Of a DNA stretch of 64,000 bases, positions 51,301 to 61,100 are shown in pieces. Source of the stretch: Bugulina stolonifera (Eukaryota; Bryozoa; Gymnolaemata; Cheilostomatida; Bugulidae); assembly GCA_935421135.1 (NCBI GenBank), contig OW285187.1, forward strand, positions 24,304,429-24,368,428. The letters run 5' to 3'. The stretch's first letter is position 1. Each line of letters opens with the position of its first letter. The position numbers were made by a program, and so were the translations under genes. The notes under the pieces are model-generated. The model made no database searches, had not been told where the DNA came from, and worked only from the letters and a program-made list of their open reading frames with translations.

Positions 51301-54300
51301 AAACATACTATGTTGTGTAGAAAGTGAAAGCAAACCATCACCAAAGGGTATCTTACTTTTACCAGTTTGACCTCATAGCCTATTATAAAGGTTGCATCCA
51401 AAGTAAAAGAACTTTAAGTCTTCAAAACTATAGACAAATAATCAGGCAAGCTATTTCAGACACTGAATGACCCATATAATACATGTATGTGTCTACCTTG
51501 TTGCTACTTGAACCAACAGCAATATAAGTGTAGTTTGTAAGATGTTTGGGCAAGTTTAATACCACGGTTTCATCATTATAACGTCGCAAAGGAGCCCTGT
51601 AAAATTTCATTGATAGGCAGGAAAATGTCGGTAGGAGTAGCGATAATGAGACATCAATTACTACTAGTAGTCCCTTTCCATTTTGTAGACACAGGTTGCA
51701 CAAACTAAAATGTTTCATCACCATATGGCTTGACCCACTTTGTTATGAAATGCTACTCCTCAACTATATAACGCAATCAATAATAAATATTTGAGTCAAA
51801 GTGAATACTAAATGTCACTGATAATGTAGATAGGTACATGTATATATAATAATCTAATGCAACCTTGTAAAGAAATAAATTGAGCAGGGATAGGATTTTG
51901 AGTTTGCTACTACATGTCAAACAGATCTAATGTGAATGGGCCTTTACCTCACCCACCCTACCAGTGTCATGAACACTATGGATTTGAATAACACATCAAC
52001 TTGCATCATGTAGGGATGCTTAAATCAGTTCGCTGACTACCTGAATAGTGGCACAACTATTTTTGTCATTCTGCTGGTAGTGAATAACCTTCACAAGTTC
52101 ATACTGTTGTTACTCTAATGTATTGTACTTACATCTGTCCAACAGGATTTCGTAGGACTTCAGCAGTTGGGTCAACTCTGCTCTCATTAATAGCGCTAGT
52201 GTATGCTTTGTTTGTTCCCAACAAAAATGCAGCATCTGTTAAAAATGTGAAAATTTGTAGATTAAAATGCCTACATGACATATCAATCTACAAATCGATA
52301 GTAATTTGACTCGTTGAATATAGTGCTCCGTTTACAAAACCGTGAAGAGGCACATTGCAGGTTCCAGTGTACATGTACACTTTATTATATTTGTATACAA
52401 CTAAATATAACGACTACAGTTCATTGCTACCAATAGTTTCATGCCACAAGTTAAGCAGTCATTAGGTGTAATGTGATGGAACGGCCAGCCAACCCCACAA
52501 CCACGCCGACGTATGCAGAAATCATTAAGAAGGCCCTGATACCTAAACGGGTGTTGTCCCTCCTAGATGGCTCTAAGAAGACTCTAGTGGCTAGCCTTCC
52601 TTGGCTAGCCAAACAGTGACATTGACACTTATCCATATTATTCATTCATGCATTGTTGTCTTACCTTGTACAATTATTACACATGCATGCTTACACTATA
52701 TTATATAATCAACCACTTATCGTGTGCTCTATTATTGTTATTCTCCAATCAGATTATTGCAATTACACTTGGTTTTTCTCACATATTATAAGCAATTATC
52801 TTCTCTTATCTGATTGTATTAAACAGAGTCTTTTACCATGTACTTTTTAAGGCCGATATCTTGGAATAGGCTCATACTTATATACTTTCCATTTCGGACC
52901 ATTGTAAGCACCTTTTGTGCCAAGGCCGACCCTTTTTGTGGCCGACGTCGGGCGGAACCATCCATGTTGTCGCATCAGTTCCGGACCCGATACCTTATCG
53001 GCCGGCCGATACCTTATCAACCTCTTTTTGCCGGAAGTAGATTTAGTATATAAGGTAGCACATTTTCTTTATGAAATCAGTTGTTGATTGCGCTCTAATA
53101 AAGCAACATCTCCTAACTCAAACCTATAGAGGCTTACTCTTGTAGGCGGGTAACTCCACTGGCGGATCCATAGATCCATACGGCTCGAGTTCATCCCCAT
53201 CCTCGTTTAAGCATATCTCTACACCACTTTTGTGACTTAGGTCGATCCCGGATTCTATATGAATCTAGCATCGGGCTTAAGATCCTAGAATACCAGGTCT
53301 TTCATTGCATTCCTCTGGAGTATAAAGTCTACAAGACCTACGTCGACCCTGGACTCTTTAATGAGTCTCAGCATCGGCCTACGTCAGATATATAATAACA
53401 AGAGCACCTAATAACTGTTCACTCTTTTATGTAATGTGTGGAAGGTCACTTGGTCGTCCTCTACCAACTTCCAAGCCCTTCCCATGCTCGTGCCTCGGCA
53501 CCCGCATGTAAACCTACACTGAAAACATTACAGTAACACCATGTTAAAACAGGTAAAACTAGAATAAAATCATAGTATGTTATAATTTCCCTACAGGTTT
53601 CTATTGGACTGTTTGCCAGCATCTTTAGTGGTCCATATAATATGACCCAATATAACTGAACTGAGTAAACAGTATTTACTAAATACTGTTTAGTTATACA
53701 TGTAAGCCTGGTGAGCTTAGTTATACACAGAGCCGTTTATTGTGAGAGTTGCTTCACTGGGGTGAACATCATGGATGCCATGTTGGGCCCATTAGAACCA
53801 ATCAGAATTGCCGATAGAAGGATTTGACCAAAGCCATCCTCTGTTACATGGGCTCAAAATGGCCTCTTGTTTATTCCCGGTAGCGTAACTCTCACAATCA
53901 ACGGCTCTGGTTAAACAGCATTTACTCAGTTCCCTCATACTTCGGTCATGTGTAATGTACAGTCCAGCGCCATCCCACTGTGGTCCAGTACAGAACATGC
54001 TGATAAACAAAGTAACAACTAGTTGCACTCAGACCAACTTCATTACTGTCCTCAAAGTTAGGTTTACTTACCCTCCCCCCATCCATCAAACTTGAAATTT
54101 CTTACTGTGAAAGTGTTTCCATCAACTGCATAAATATCTCCAGCTAGGCTATGAGTTGATCCTGAGCCCCAACCAGATTGTATTAGTTTACCATAGTAAG
54201 GGTAGACTGCTTCAGCAAAATGAATATAAACTAAAAATAAAAATTTAACTAATTTGTAGTCACTAGCTACAACATTTAAAATATCTAGCTGGAAAAGTGT

Positions 54301-54904
54301 TGTCATCAACTGCATGAATATACTTCTGGCTAGTGGCTAGTCAGTCAACTATGGACTTTCGACATAAAAAAGGATAAACCTGGGAAAACCAGCATACCTT
54401 ATATTTGCAGGTTGCTTGTCTCAATAATCACACAAGTGTTTTTGAAAATTTCATTCTACCAATTGACAATTGACAGATGCATAATGCTACCAATTGACAG
54501 ATGCATAATGCTAGGTAAATTCTCGGCCAAGAAAGTCATAATGTTGTATTGCATGTTATACATGGCTAGGGTGAACTATTGAAAGTACAAACTGCTGCTG
54601 CTACTACTTGTATTAATACGTATAATACACATGTATGACCCAGGATATAAAAACCTCATTTCTATTCTAAATTTGAGCTAGAGATAGAACATAGTAGAGC
54701 ACATAAAATGTACTTGAAATATACAAACAGGGTAACAGGATAACTCGGCTGATTTTTGATATGGCTATTTAATAAACAATGCTACAATTATATGTCTTAA
54801 ATTAGGATTCTTCCCAGAAAACCAGTAACACGCACATTGCTGTAAATTTGCTTACCAATAAACGCCAACAACATGTGGAAGCAGTCCATGTATTCCATTG
54901 CCAT
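33337..54904 (-). CDS. Gene E: Skeletor-like protein (DM13-DM13-DOMON-cupredoxin-like), 747 aa
   Basis: Eighteen exons in transcript order: 54904-54856, 54230-54072, 52235-52133, 51596-51497, 51159-50994, 50375-50291, 49897-49725, 49316-49293, 48014-47967, 46791-46702, 46483-46341, 45773-45644, 41881-41750, 41340-41161, 35964-35792, 34756-34699, 34018-33831, 33579-33337. They total 2244 nt and the frame closes. The signal peptide MAMEYMDCFHMLLAFIVYIH is followed by FAEAVYPYYGK. DM13-1 lacks the cysteine (YIAVGSSSNK); DM13-2 keeps it (SMYCVSY). Two extra small exons (24 and 48 nt) add a Thr/Glu-rich linker (ELPTENTETTVARETTTKAD) before DOMON. The cupredoxin-like part has YHPLYFTDD and QCYTHKSLGW; its usual GGGTDP is RGGMDP. 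The tail is Ser/Thr-rich with a hydrophobic end (IIVLSFVVLMVTT). Its introns host at least eight mobile elements. Confidence 0.92.
34095..34379 (+). repeat. 5' part of composite dispersed repeat (copy 2)
   Basis: It is similar to 20575-20970 in the same order and orientation (for example GGGTACCA, then a purine-rich stretch, then GTTTGGCCATG). It runs into the tRNA-like element at 34380. It lies in an intron of gene E. Confidence 0.5.
34380..34564 (+). mobile_element. tRNA-like element bounded by inverted repeats
   Basis: The ends are 32-bp near-perfect inverted repeats: 34380-34411 reads AGCAAGGAATTTATTTTCGA onwards, and 34533-34564 is its near complement ending AATAAATTCTTTGCT. Between them is a tRNA-like core with an A-box-like TGGTGTAGCGATAGCATG (34424-34441) and B-box-like GGTTCAAACCC (34486-34496). 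SINEs do not usually have terminal inverted repeats. It may be a MITE that captured a tRNA gene. Confidence 0.65.
35447..35751. mobile_element. hAT MITE, family 1, copy 1
   Basis: Terminal inverted repeats are CAGGGGCGGATATAGG at the left and CCTATAGTCGCCCCTG at the right. The 8-bp target duplication is CACGATAC / CACGATAG (7 of 8). It is non-coding. It ends 40 bases before the splice donor of the gene E exon at 35964-35792. Copy 2 (39618-39746) is a shortened version lacking about 175 internal bases. Confidence 0.88.
38575..38580 (-). terminator. Candidate polyadenylation signal of nested gene
   Basis: AATAAA on the minus strand, 35 bases after the candidate stop codon of the nested gene. 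Its value depends on that gene being real. Confidence 0.35.
38615..39426 (-). CDS. Candidate nested unidentified gene (3' four exons)
   Basis: Four minus-strand open segments have good splice borders and compatible phases: 39426-39327 (or to 39336), 39219-39142, 38900-38755, 38675-38615, with a TGA at 38617-38615 and AATAAA at 38580-38575. The product would contain LVPILSASNFTDIDKDIVEL, RQGSLQGSIKTVFLNLTYAQ, and HSEIPKLYERTGTKLDQFHA. The start exon was not found; the first listed exon opens in phase 2, so at least one exon is missing upstream. The protein is charged and looks partly helical. I do not recognise the family. It lies inside a gene E intron on the same strand. It could be a decayed gene. 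Confidence 0.45.
39618..39746. mobile_element. hAT MITE, family 1, copy 2
   Basis: The inverted ends are TAGGGGCGAATATAGG and CCTATAGCCGCCCCTG, with a perfect 8-bp target duplication ATCAGTCC (39610-39617 and 39747-39754). The left 100 bases are almost identical to copy 1 at 35447. It is an internally deleted derivative of 129 bp. Confidence 0.92.
41450..41680. repeat. Long near-perfect hairpin (about 110-bp arms)
   Basis: The left arm 41450-41564 and right arm 41571-41680 are inverted copies with only a few mismatches and one small indel; the loop is six bases (AGACAT). It lies wholly in a gene E intron, between exons 41881-41750 and 41340-41161. It may be a recent MITE or a fold-back duplication. 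Transcribed as part of the gene E pre-mRNA, it would form a long double-stranded RNA stem. Confidence 0.85.
42150..44608 (-). mobile_element. DNA transposon with decayed transposase and iterated motifs
   Basis: The ends carry inverted repeats containing ATATGGGCATGTCCATAA (42150 side) and TTTATGGACATGCCCATAT (44608 side). Inside, a motif TTAGTCGTGGGACA and close variants recurs near both ends: about 42169, 42333, 42522 and 42545 on plus, three tandem copies at 44046-44092 on minus, and 44233 on plus. It encodes the remains of a transposase on the minus strand. It lies in the gene E intron between exons 45773-45644 and 41881-41750. I cannot assign its superfamily. Confidence 0.8.
42772..43850 (-). 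pseudogene. Internally deleted transposase-like gene
   Basis: An exon at 43850-43610 encodes a basic, coiled N-terminal part (MARPKAGADRQRNYKNRIKL). A second at 43452 onward continues in frame (SQHPFRSAQSAGKAVKKVKA) but meets a stop at 43366-43364. The C-terminal part (43356-42772) carries FSDGAASQFKQ and ATSHGKGAADGIGGSVKR. These motifs occur in a large group of uncharacterised invertebrate transposon-linked proteins; the aspartate in SDG may belong to an RNase-H-like core. The middle region expected between the two parts is missing, so this copy is unlikely to be active. Confidence 0.7.
44661..45565 (+). mobile_element. Solo-LTR-like repeat, family 1, copy 1
   Basis: It aligns with 52467-53532 in the same orientation. 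It has TATAAAA at 45099-45105, AATAAA at 45149-45154 just after GTTGATTGCGCTC, and ends in CATTACA. The 5' end is approximate. It starts about 50 bases after the DNA transposon ends and stops 78 bases before a gene E exon. No internal retroelement genes are adjacent. Confidence 0.65.
46179..46330. mobile_element. TA-flanked MITE abutting a gene E splice donor
   Basis: Inverted repeats of about 30 bp begin GGTGCAGTAGTGGAGAAATT at the left and, reading in from the right, GGTGCAGAAGTGGAGAAATT. TA flanks both sides (46177-46178 and 46331-46332), as in Tc1/mariner-type MITEs. The element's right end is eight intronic bases from the donor at 46340 of the DOMON exon 46483-46341. Confidence 0.85.
47684..47743. 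repeat. 60-bp palindrome without spacer
   Basis: The arms 47684-47713 and 47714-47743 are reverse complements with one mismatch and no loop. The centre is TTCTAGTATACTAGAA. It lies in a gene E intron (46792-47966). Confidence 0.9.
48334..48885. mobile_element. MITE with long complex inverted ends
   Basis: The left end TAGGCCACACTGACGCGAAT and, reading in from the right, TAGGGCCACACTGACGCGAT are inverted repeats extending about 70 bp. They are built of GCGAATTCGC-like sub-repeats. The interior is AT-rich and non-coding. It lies in the gene E intron between the 24-nt and 48-nt exons. The target duplication may be TA but is not certain. Confidence 0.8.
50132..50178. repeat. (CTTA)n microsatellite
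   Basis: A run of CTTA units with a few TTT interruptions, inside a gene E intron. Confidence 0.85.
52467..53532 (+). mobile_element. Solo-LTR-like repeat, family 1, copy 2
   Basis: It begins TGTAATG and ends CATTACA, a 7-bp inverted end as in retroviral-type LTRs. TATATAAG is at 53047-53054, and AATAAA at 53097-53102 follows GTTGATTGCGCTC, matching copy 1. A short open frame (52476-52619, MERPANPTTTPTYAEIIKKA) lies at the left end and could be the tail of a retroelement gene or chance. No 5-bp target duplication was found (TTAGG versus GTAAC). It lies in the gene E intron between exons 54230-54072 and 52235-52133. Confidence 0.7.
53728..53909. mobile_element. hAT MITE, family 2, copy 1
   Basis: Inverted ends start CAGAGCCGTTTATTGTGAGA at the left and CAGAGCCGTTGATTGTGAGA reading in from the right. 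The flanking 8-mers are GTTATACA (53720-53727) and GTTAAACA (53910-53917), 7 of 8 identical. It is non-coding and lies in an intron of gene E. Confidence 0.85.
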
Positions 54905-55109
54905 CTCTACAGCACAAAAAGGATTTTTCAGAACCAGAATAAGTACAATGTCAATCTAACTAGCACTGTATAGTTGTGCCCCCATAGCATGCTCATTACC
55001 AAGGACATTACTTTTCTAGAATACTGTGGTGGTATGACTTAAAGAGGTAGAGAAAAGGACCGATCCCAGATAAAACCAAATACATGGAAAAAGGACCTAG
55101 GACCTCACA

Positions 55110-55800
55110 TACCATATTAACCTTGACATCTCCCTTGTTGCATTGCCTTGTTGTACATGTAACATCTTGAATACGTTGAAGACTAGTGTGAATTATACAT
55201 TATATGCTGTATTGCTAGTACTGACATCAGTAATGACTGTGCGCTAGTACTGTGTTACCTTTACTGATGTTTTGCTACTGCACTTTATGTAGTGTACTAG
55301 TTTATTCCTATGTAAACGCTCCTTTTAGATTCATACGTACCGGTGTTTTTTCGTATTTTGATCTGAGACCAATTTATACATCTGGTAACTCGGACCCCTT
55401 TTGGTTAGAGACTGACCATATTATTATACTTATTGACCTTGGTCTGGAACTGATTTTCATCAGAGCTGTTTACTGGAAGAGTTACGCCACCAGAAGTAAA
55501 CAAGAGGTCACATTGGGCCCAGTAAAAAAGAAATACACTGGTCAAATCTTTCTATTGGTAATTTTGATTGGTTCTAGCATGGCATTATAATGTTCCCCCA
55601 GCGACGCAACTTTCACAATAAACAGCTCTGATTTTCATTATATAAAGAGCACAACTTTGCATTCATTCTCCATTGCTTGCACACTGCTGATCAATAAAGT
55701 ACTCTTATTAAATGTCAACTCTACTGTTTACTGCTTTACCATGGGGCATCAAGCACTCTCCTCTGGCCTTGGGTCTCAGGTACCATCCCATGGCTGGTAC
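55110..55800 (+). mobile_element. LTR-like repeat, family 2, copy B
   Basis: It matches the reverse complement of 22880-23410 along most of its length. It has a TATATAAAG-like stretch near 55640 and AATAAAGTACTC at 55693-55704, consistent with an LTR. It is interrupted by the hAT MITE at 55461-55630. Ends are approximate and no internal retroelement genes are present. Confidence 0.55.
55461..55630. mobile_element. hAT MITE, family 2, copy 2
   Basis: Ends CAGAGCTGTTTAC and GTAAACAGCTCTG-type inverted repeats, with a perfect 8-bp target duplication ATTTTCAT (55453-55460 and 55631-55638). It lies inside LTR-like copy B. The related copy A (near 23050) has the uninterrupted sequence, so the insertion is younger than the spread of that repeat. 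Confidence 0.92.
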
Positions 55801-55955
55801 CATGACCCAGCTCTCTAACCCCTCCTACAGCTGTAGGTACCGCTCCTGCTAGTTCTGCCTAGCTCTTGGCGTCAAATTAGACTAATCTTAGCTCCACTTC
55901 CATATAAATAATAATTATAATAATTAATACAAATATTTTATTATAATTATTATTA

Positions 55956-56049
55956 TTAAAGATAGTGTTCTACACTAAATAGTAAATATAAACAATGATA
56001 TGATTATTATTATTTATATTTACTATTTAGTGTAGAGCACTATCTTTAA
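55956..56049. repeat. Hairpin with 37-bp stem and 20-base loop
   Basis: The arms 55956-55992 and 56013-56049 (TTAAAGATAGTG at the outer end) pair along 37 bases with one G:U-type mismatch. It resembles a pre-miRNA in size, but the near-perfect stem also fits a tiny MITE. There is no evidence of expression. Confidence 0.8.
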
Positions 56050-56474
56050 TGACTAGAACTTCAACTTCACTTGCATTTATACAACATGAACATAATTCAA
56101 TTTTCATTTTGTGTAAAGCTTGATAGATTAACATTCAAGTTATATTTAATTACCATATTTATATTACATGTATTTATTGTTAATTCAATTAATTTACTTT
56201 GAATTTACATGTAATGTAAATGTTTATGTTAATTAAATCAAAATTTATTTTAAAATAGATATAAATTAAAGAAAAGATCATATACTATATAGATATAGAA
56301 TAATTATAATAGATATACTATACTTGGGTGGATAAAACATTTTTTCAGTGGCATGGGTAGCCTCTCACGTACCCCCAATCATACTTATTTAGAGCAAAAG
56401 AAACCTGGCAGGCATGAATAAGGTATAAATTAATAGGTACATTGATATATATTGCATGACCATGAATTAAAACT

Positions 56475-57074
56475 CAGAGATGCCAGACTCGAGTTAAAGA
56501 CTCTCACTCGAGTTAATTCAAGCAACATTTTATGGCTTATTAGAAAGACTCGTAACTTGAATATACAGCTGTCAAAAACTTGTAACTTGAATTGTAATTC
56601 AATTATGGCTATGATCAAAGACTCTTAACTCACACATCATTATGTTGAAATATTCAATAACTCGAGTTTTCATTGGGCAGCTGTGAATTGTAATGAATAG
56701 AAATAACCACAGTTATAACCACCAACCACAACCACAATTATAACACATTTTACACTAAAACTGTGACATTTTGCTTTGAAATTTGAACTTCTAACACCAT
56801 TTCCTAACAAAATTTCACCATAAGCTAAACAATAACCCAATAACTCTATAAAAAGACTCGAGTTAAACAAGAAAAGAATTGAATTGAAACTTGCTTGTAG
56901 TTAACTTGGATAACTTGACAAAAACTTGAGTTTCTGTGGACATGTAAATATTTAACTCGTAACTTGAAAGTTTTGATCTGTCACTGAAAGAATTGAATTG
57001 TAACTTGAAGAGTCACAACTAAGAGTTGGCCATGGAAACTTGAGTTTCCAAAATAAAACTTGCACACATCTCTG
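56475..57074. mobile_element. Non-autonomous hAT-type element, family 3, copy 2
   Basis: Ends are CAGAGATG and CATCTCTG, with a perfect 8-bp target duplication TTAAAACT (56467-56474 and 57075-57082). The interior is built from diverged copies of ACTCGAGTTAA and AACTTGA. It matches the organisation of 26805-27460. Confidence 0.88.
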
Positions 57075-57120
57075 TTAAAACTACATGTTGTATAAGATCA
57101 GGCGTTGTGCGTCGTCTGCA

Positions 57121-57150
57121 CCATAGAGCTAGGAATACCTAGCTCTATGG
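57121..57150. repeat. Short perfect palindrome
   Basis: CCATAGAGCTAGG, a four-base spacer, then its exact reverse complement. Function unknown. Confidence 0.85.
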
Positions 57151-58164
57151 TCTGCACGGTCACTAGAATTTTGACGCTTTTTATGAGTTCATATTTGTAA
57201 AGTTGTCACCTCTTGTTATCATTAAAGAACATTGAATATTAATGGGCGGCTGCAACGTGCCCCTACAACAAATTGCAATAGTGATAATATGTAAAACTTA
57301 GGCAAAATGTTTTGAGCTTAACAACCTCGTTATAATTAGTCAGATATTGCTTTGTCAGCCAATGGACTACCTGCTTATGCACCTTGTTTTTGTAGCGATT
57401 CCAATGACCAATAAACCAAGCAACAAATTTTATGTTGACCCAATACAGCAACAAATGATTTGTCTTTGCGAGCACCCCAGCACGCCAGTAATCAAAACAA
57501 CAGTAAAAGGAACTAAAATTAGTTAAAATAGAGGCTAGAACAACTTGTGTACTGAGTAATACAGATAGAAAATCAATTGAACGACATGTTAAATAACAGA
57601 ACATTCGCGCTTTTGATTTAAATTTTAATTTAATATTTATATTTAATATTAATTATTATAATTATTATATTTAATTTCATACTTACTATAAATATAGTAA
57701 TAATCTTATTTAAATTTGTTATTTAAGGATATTAAATATAGTTAATAATATAGAATAGTAATTATTATTATTATTTATAGTAAATTTAATTTTTATGATT
57801 TTTAAAGTTTTGCATTAATATTTTGAGGAATTGTATTAGACTGTGATCATAGAACTAGCTAAATTGATACTGATCAGGAGCTCAATGATAGATAATAATA
57901 ATTTCATTTCAATTTGAATTTTTGAGTTTCAGTTTGTAATATCAAATTAATAGGACTTGTTCTGTGGTGTTTCTAAACGTTGAGTTTCCAATTTAAGTTT
58001 TAGACACTGTTGCGGTCAAGTCTGACACACCACTTACAGTTATTGGGACAAAACCAAGAAGGCATAACGATTTCAACTTCAATAGCAGGATTTCTAATAG
58101 ACCAGGCTAATTATTTCTTTATATTAACCCCAGAATTTGGACACTAGATGAATTTGGCAAAAAT

Positions 58165-61100
58165 ATGGTGTTCCGCACAGATTTATTTGGATTAAGCTGT
58201 GTCCTGGTAACCTACGCATGTATCTGCTATACTGACTATGCTGTAATCGTACATATGATTGGTGGATCTATGTCATATAGGTAAGTACCTTCCCGTATAC
58301 ACTATTCTTTATAGACCTGCTTCTGTTTTCCTACTATCATTTCCTAACTGTTGTATATTCGCAATTATTGTTGTCTTTGACCTAGTAGCACTAGCTAGTT
58401 TCTGACTACATACATGTTGGTCTATAATTTGCACAAACATAGGGCTACACCCTAAGGCAACCACTAATGTTTCAGCAAAAATAGGAACCTGCAAGAAACT
58501 CTCAGTTATCATCAATAACATTAGATCTGCATTGTTATTATCAGAGATTATCTTATTAGCATGTGAATTGACTCGAGAGAGTGTCTGAGCACTTTATTGA
58601 ATAGAAAAGGTCTACATGTAAATGTATATTTTAGACCAAACAACGTGGCAAAATTATGTCACAATCTAATTACTTCCAACCCCAAGGTTGTTGATCAAAA
58701 TCATATATCTATAAAATAATACTATACAAGCATGCATAAGACTTATGATGTTTATGAAGGTATACCCTAAAAGCAGATACATTTGGCGAATTTCGCGAGT
58801 GACGCAAATAATTTCTATCGCTATTAATATCTGCTTTCAAACTGATTTAAATAATTTCGGGTTTAAACAGACCATACATGCAGCTATATAGCTATATGAT
58901 ACATAGTTTAATATTTTACAAAGCAGCAAGTATTTGCTGTAACATAATTGGTAAGTAGCCTAGAGTAGGAGCTTAATCAGAGGATTTTTTAACAAGCTAT
59001 GGTAATTACTTTACCTCACAGGTGGGCTTACTGCACTATATAGGAGTCAGCTGTAGTTTTGTACTGTATGTAAGTGGGGTTTAAATCTGAGTAAACATAG
59101 AGCTTAGCTAAGCTTGGTTTTAATGCTGAAATATGCTTAAACATCAATTTTGGGACTTGAACAAATTTCGCGATAGGCCAAACTCGCTAAATATTTCTAT
59201 CGCAAATTGCTCCAGGATTAGCAAACTCTCTTCCGCGAAATATTTCTGCTTTTAGGGTATAAAACGTTGGCAAAGCACAATAGTATAGGTTATATCTGTT
59301 CAGTATGACAGGCAATATAGGCCGAAATGTAAACAATATAGACAACAATTTGAAAGTTACAAAAGGTCAGTCGGTTCTGTCATGTAGGCTTACTTAGCTC
59401 AGCAAATATAAAGGTAGTAATAAAAATTTGTGGGAGTACAAATAATATCAGATATGATTTATTTTCTGTTGTTAATATATTGTTATATCAAACTTCTGAT
59501 GCATCATTTTGTATAGTTGAGGCAGGGGTTCATTCTTATAGCTAAAATCCTGCGCTGTCATCTAACATTTATCCAGAATTATATAGAATATTTGAGTTTT
59601 GAATAGTTTATCAATTCTTATCTATTCCAAACCTTAGAATGTTGTGCTTTACATTGTTGCTACTTGGTCACAGTGTTGCTGTTTGGACACATTTTTACCT
59701 TCCATGAAAATCGCTAGCATCTAGAAGCTAATGCTACATTTCACTATACGTAACCAAATCTTACAAATCATACAGAATGTTCTACCAGTTTATAGAACTG
59801 AAGAATATTTCAATCATTGTAGTTTTTTCATTCCTTTTTATTCAGGATGGCCTTAGTTGAATGAAATAAATATCTTGAAGCGGTTCGGCTATACCGACTT
59901 GCCTTCTAATATTTGGGTTAAATTTGATTATCCTGTATTAAAACATTGCAACTACTGACTGGTTTACTTATTATCTCTATTGCAACATACGTATTTTATG
60001 TTTTACAGTGTATGGGGAGTGATGAATATAATGGGGTTTAATTTCATCTTGCTTCTGATGGTCCTCTCTCATGTGAGAGCCATGACATGTGACCCAGGAA
60101 TTGTCTCCACGTTGCCAAATAATCAAGCAGACCTTAACATTATCCAATCAGACAAGTATAAGCAGCAGGTAAGATATTTTTAGGGAATAGGCCTAATTGT
60201 ATGTATGTTTGAACTGTGTACCTGGGCTGTGTACTCAAATCTGGTGCAATTAGCTCATTTTAAAGTTACTTATGTTTGTTAGGAAGGTGTTAATGGATGG
60301 ACAGTTTGTTCAAAGTGCGAGGCAGTGAGACCTCCAGGGGCACACCACTGTAGAATTTGTGGACGGTGCATTAAGAAAATGGACCATCACTGTCCGTGGT
60401 GAGTTGTACTCTTTGTAGTTTATATCAATACTGTCATAAATTCTGAATAGTTTTTCTTGGCAAAAAATTATTTTGTAGAAGCTAAATTAGGCAATAGTCC
60501 TTTTTTTATGAGATTTGTGGTAAATAATGTTATATTAAGATCCTCTGATGATGATAACAGGATCGTCGTTAAAATATAAGGACAAATACAATGCAACAAT
60601 GTGTCTAATATTATTATTTACCATACGATTTTGAGTTTATATTCACATTTTCAAATATCTTGTGAAACTGTTTTACTGATCAATTTTCCAGTTCCCATAA
60701 TATGACGATATACCATAAAAACAGTAGTCACTCAGCAGTGTTCTCTACTACGTCATTGGCTAGATTTCTATGTACTGACTGGCGTGTAGTCACAAATGAG
60801 AATTCAGTCTCCACATTTTGAAGTGGAGCATTTGTTATTTAAATTGAAGTTGTCAAGCCTCGGTGTTGAATTGTGATTTAAAATATTGTAATTTTGGTGA
60901 AGTTACTGTACAAATCTTTAATTGGTCATCAGTGTAGTAAATAGAGAATTTAGTCTCCATCTCTCATGTATGTATTGATGGTGAACTAACATGACTGTGT
61001 TTTAGGATAAATAACTGCATTGGAGAGCTGAATCTGAAGTACCTGCTGATGTTTCTTTTCTATGTCAGTAAGTGGATAATTGTTTGAATTCTTGTTACTA

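Larger units (their letters stand above)
54905..58164. other. Intergenic region between gene E and the DHHC gene
   Basis: It contains the gene E promoter side (54905 onward), an LTR-like repeat (55110-55800) with a nested hAT MITE, a hairpin (55956-56049), a hAT-type element (56475-57074), a short palindrome (57121-57150) and very AT-rich DNA (57600-58130). No protein-coding gene could be supported. Confidence 0.6.

Noticed and set aside
57263..57604. 113-codon minus-strand frame that looks like a membrane protein
   Set aside because: Hydrophobic composition is expected from AT-rich DNA; no homology or splice context supports it.
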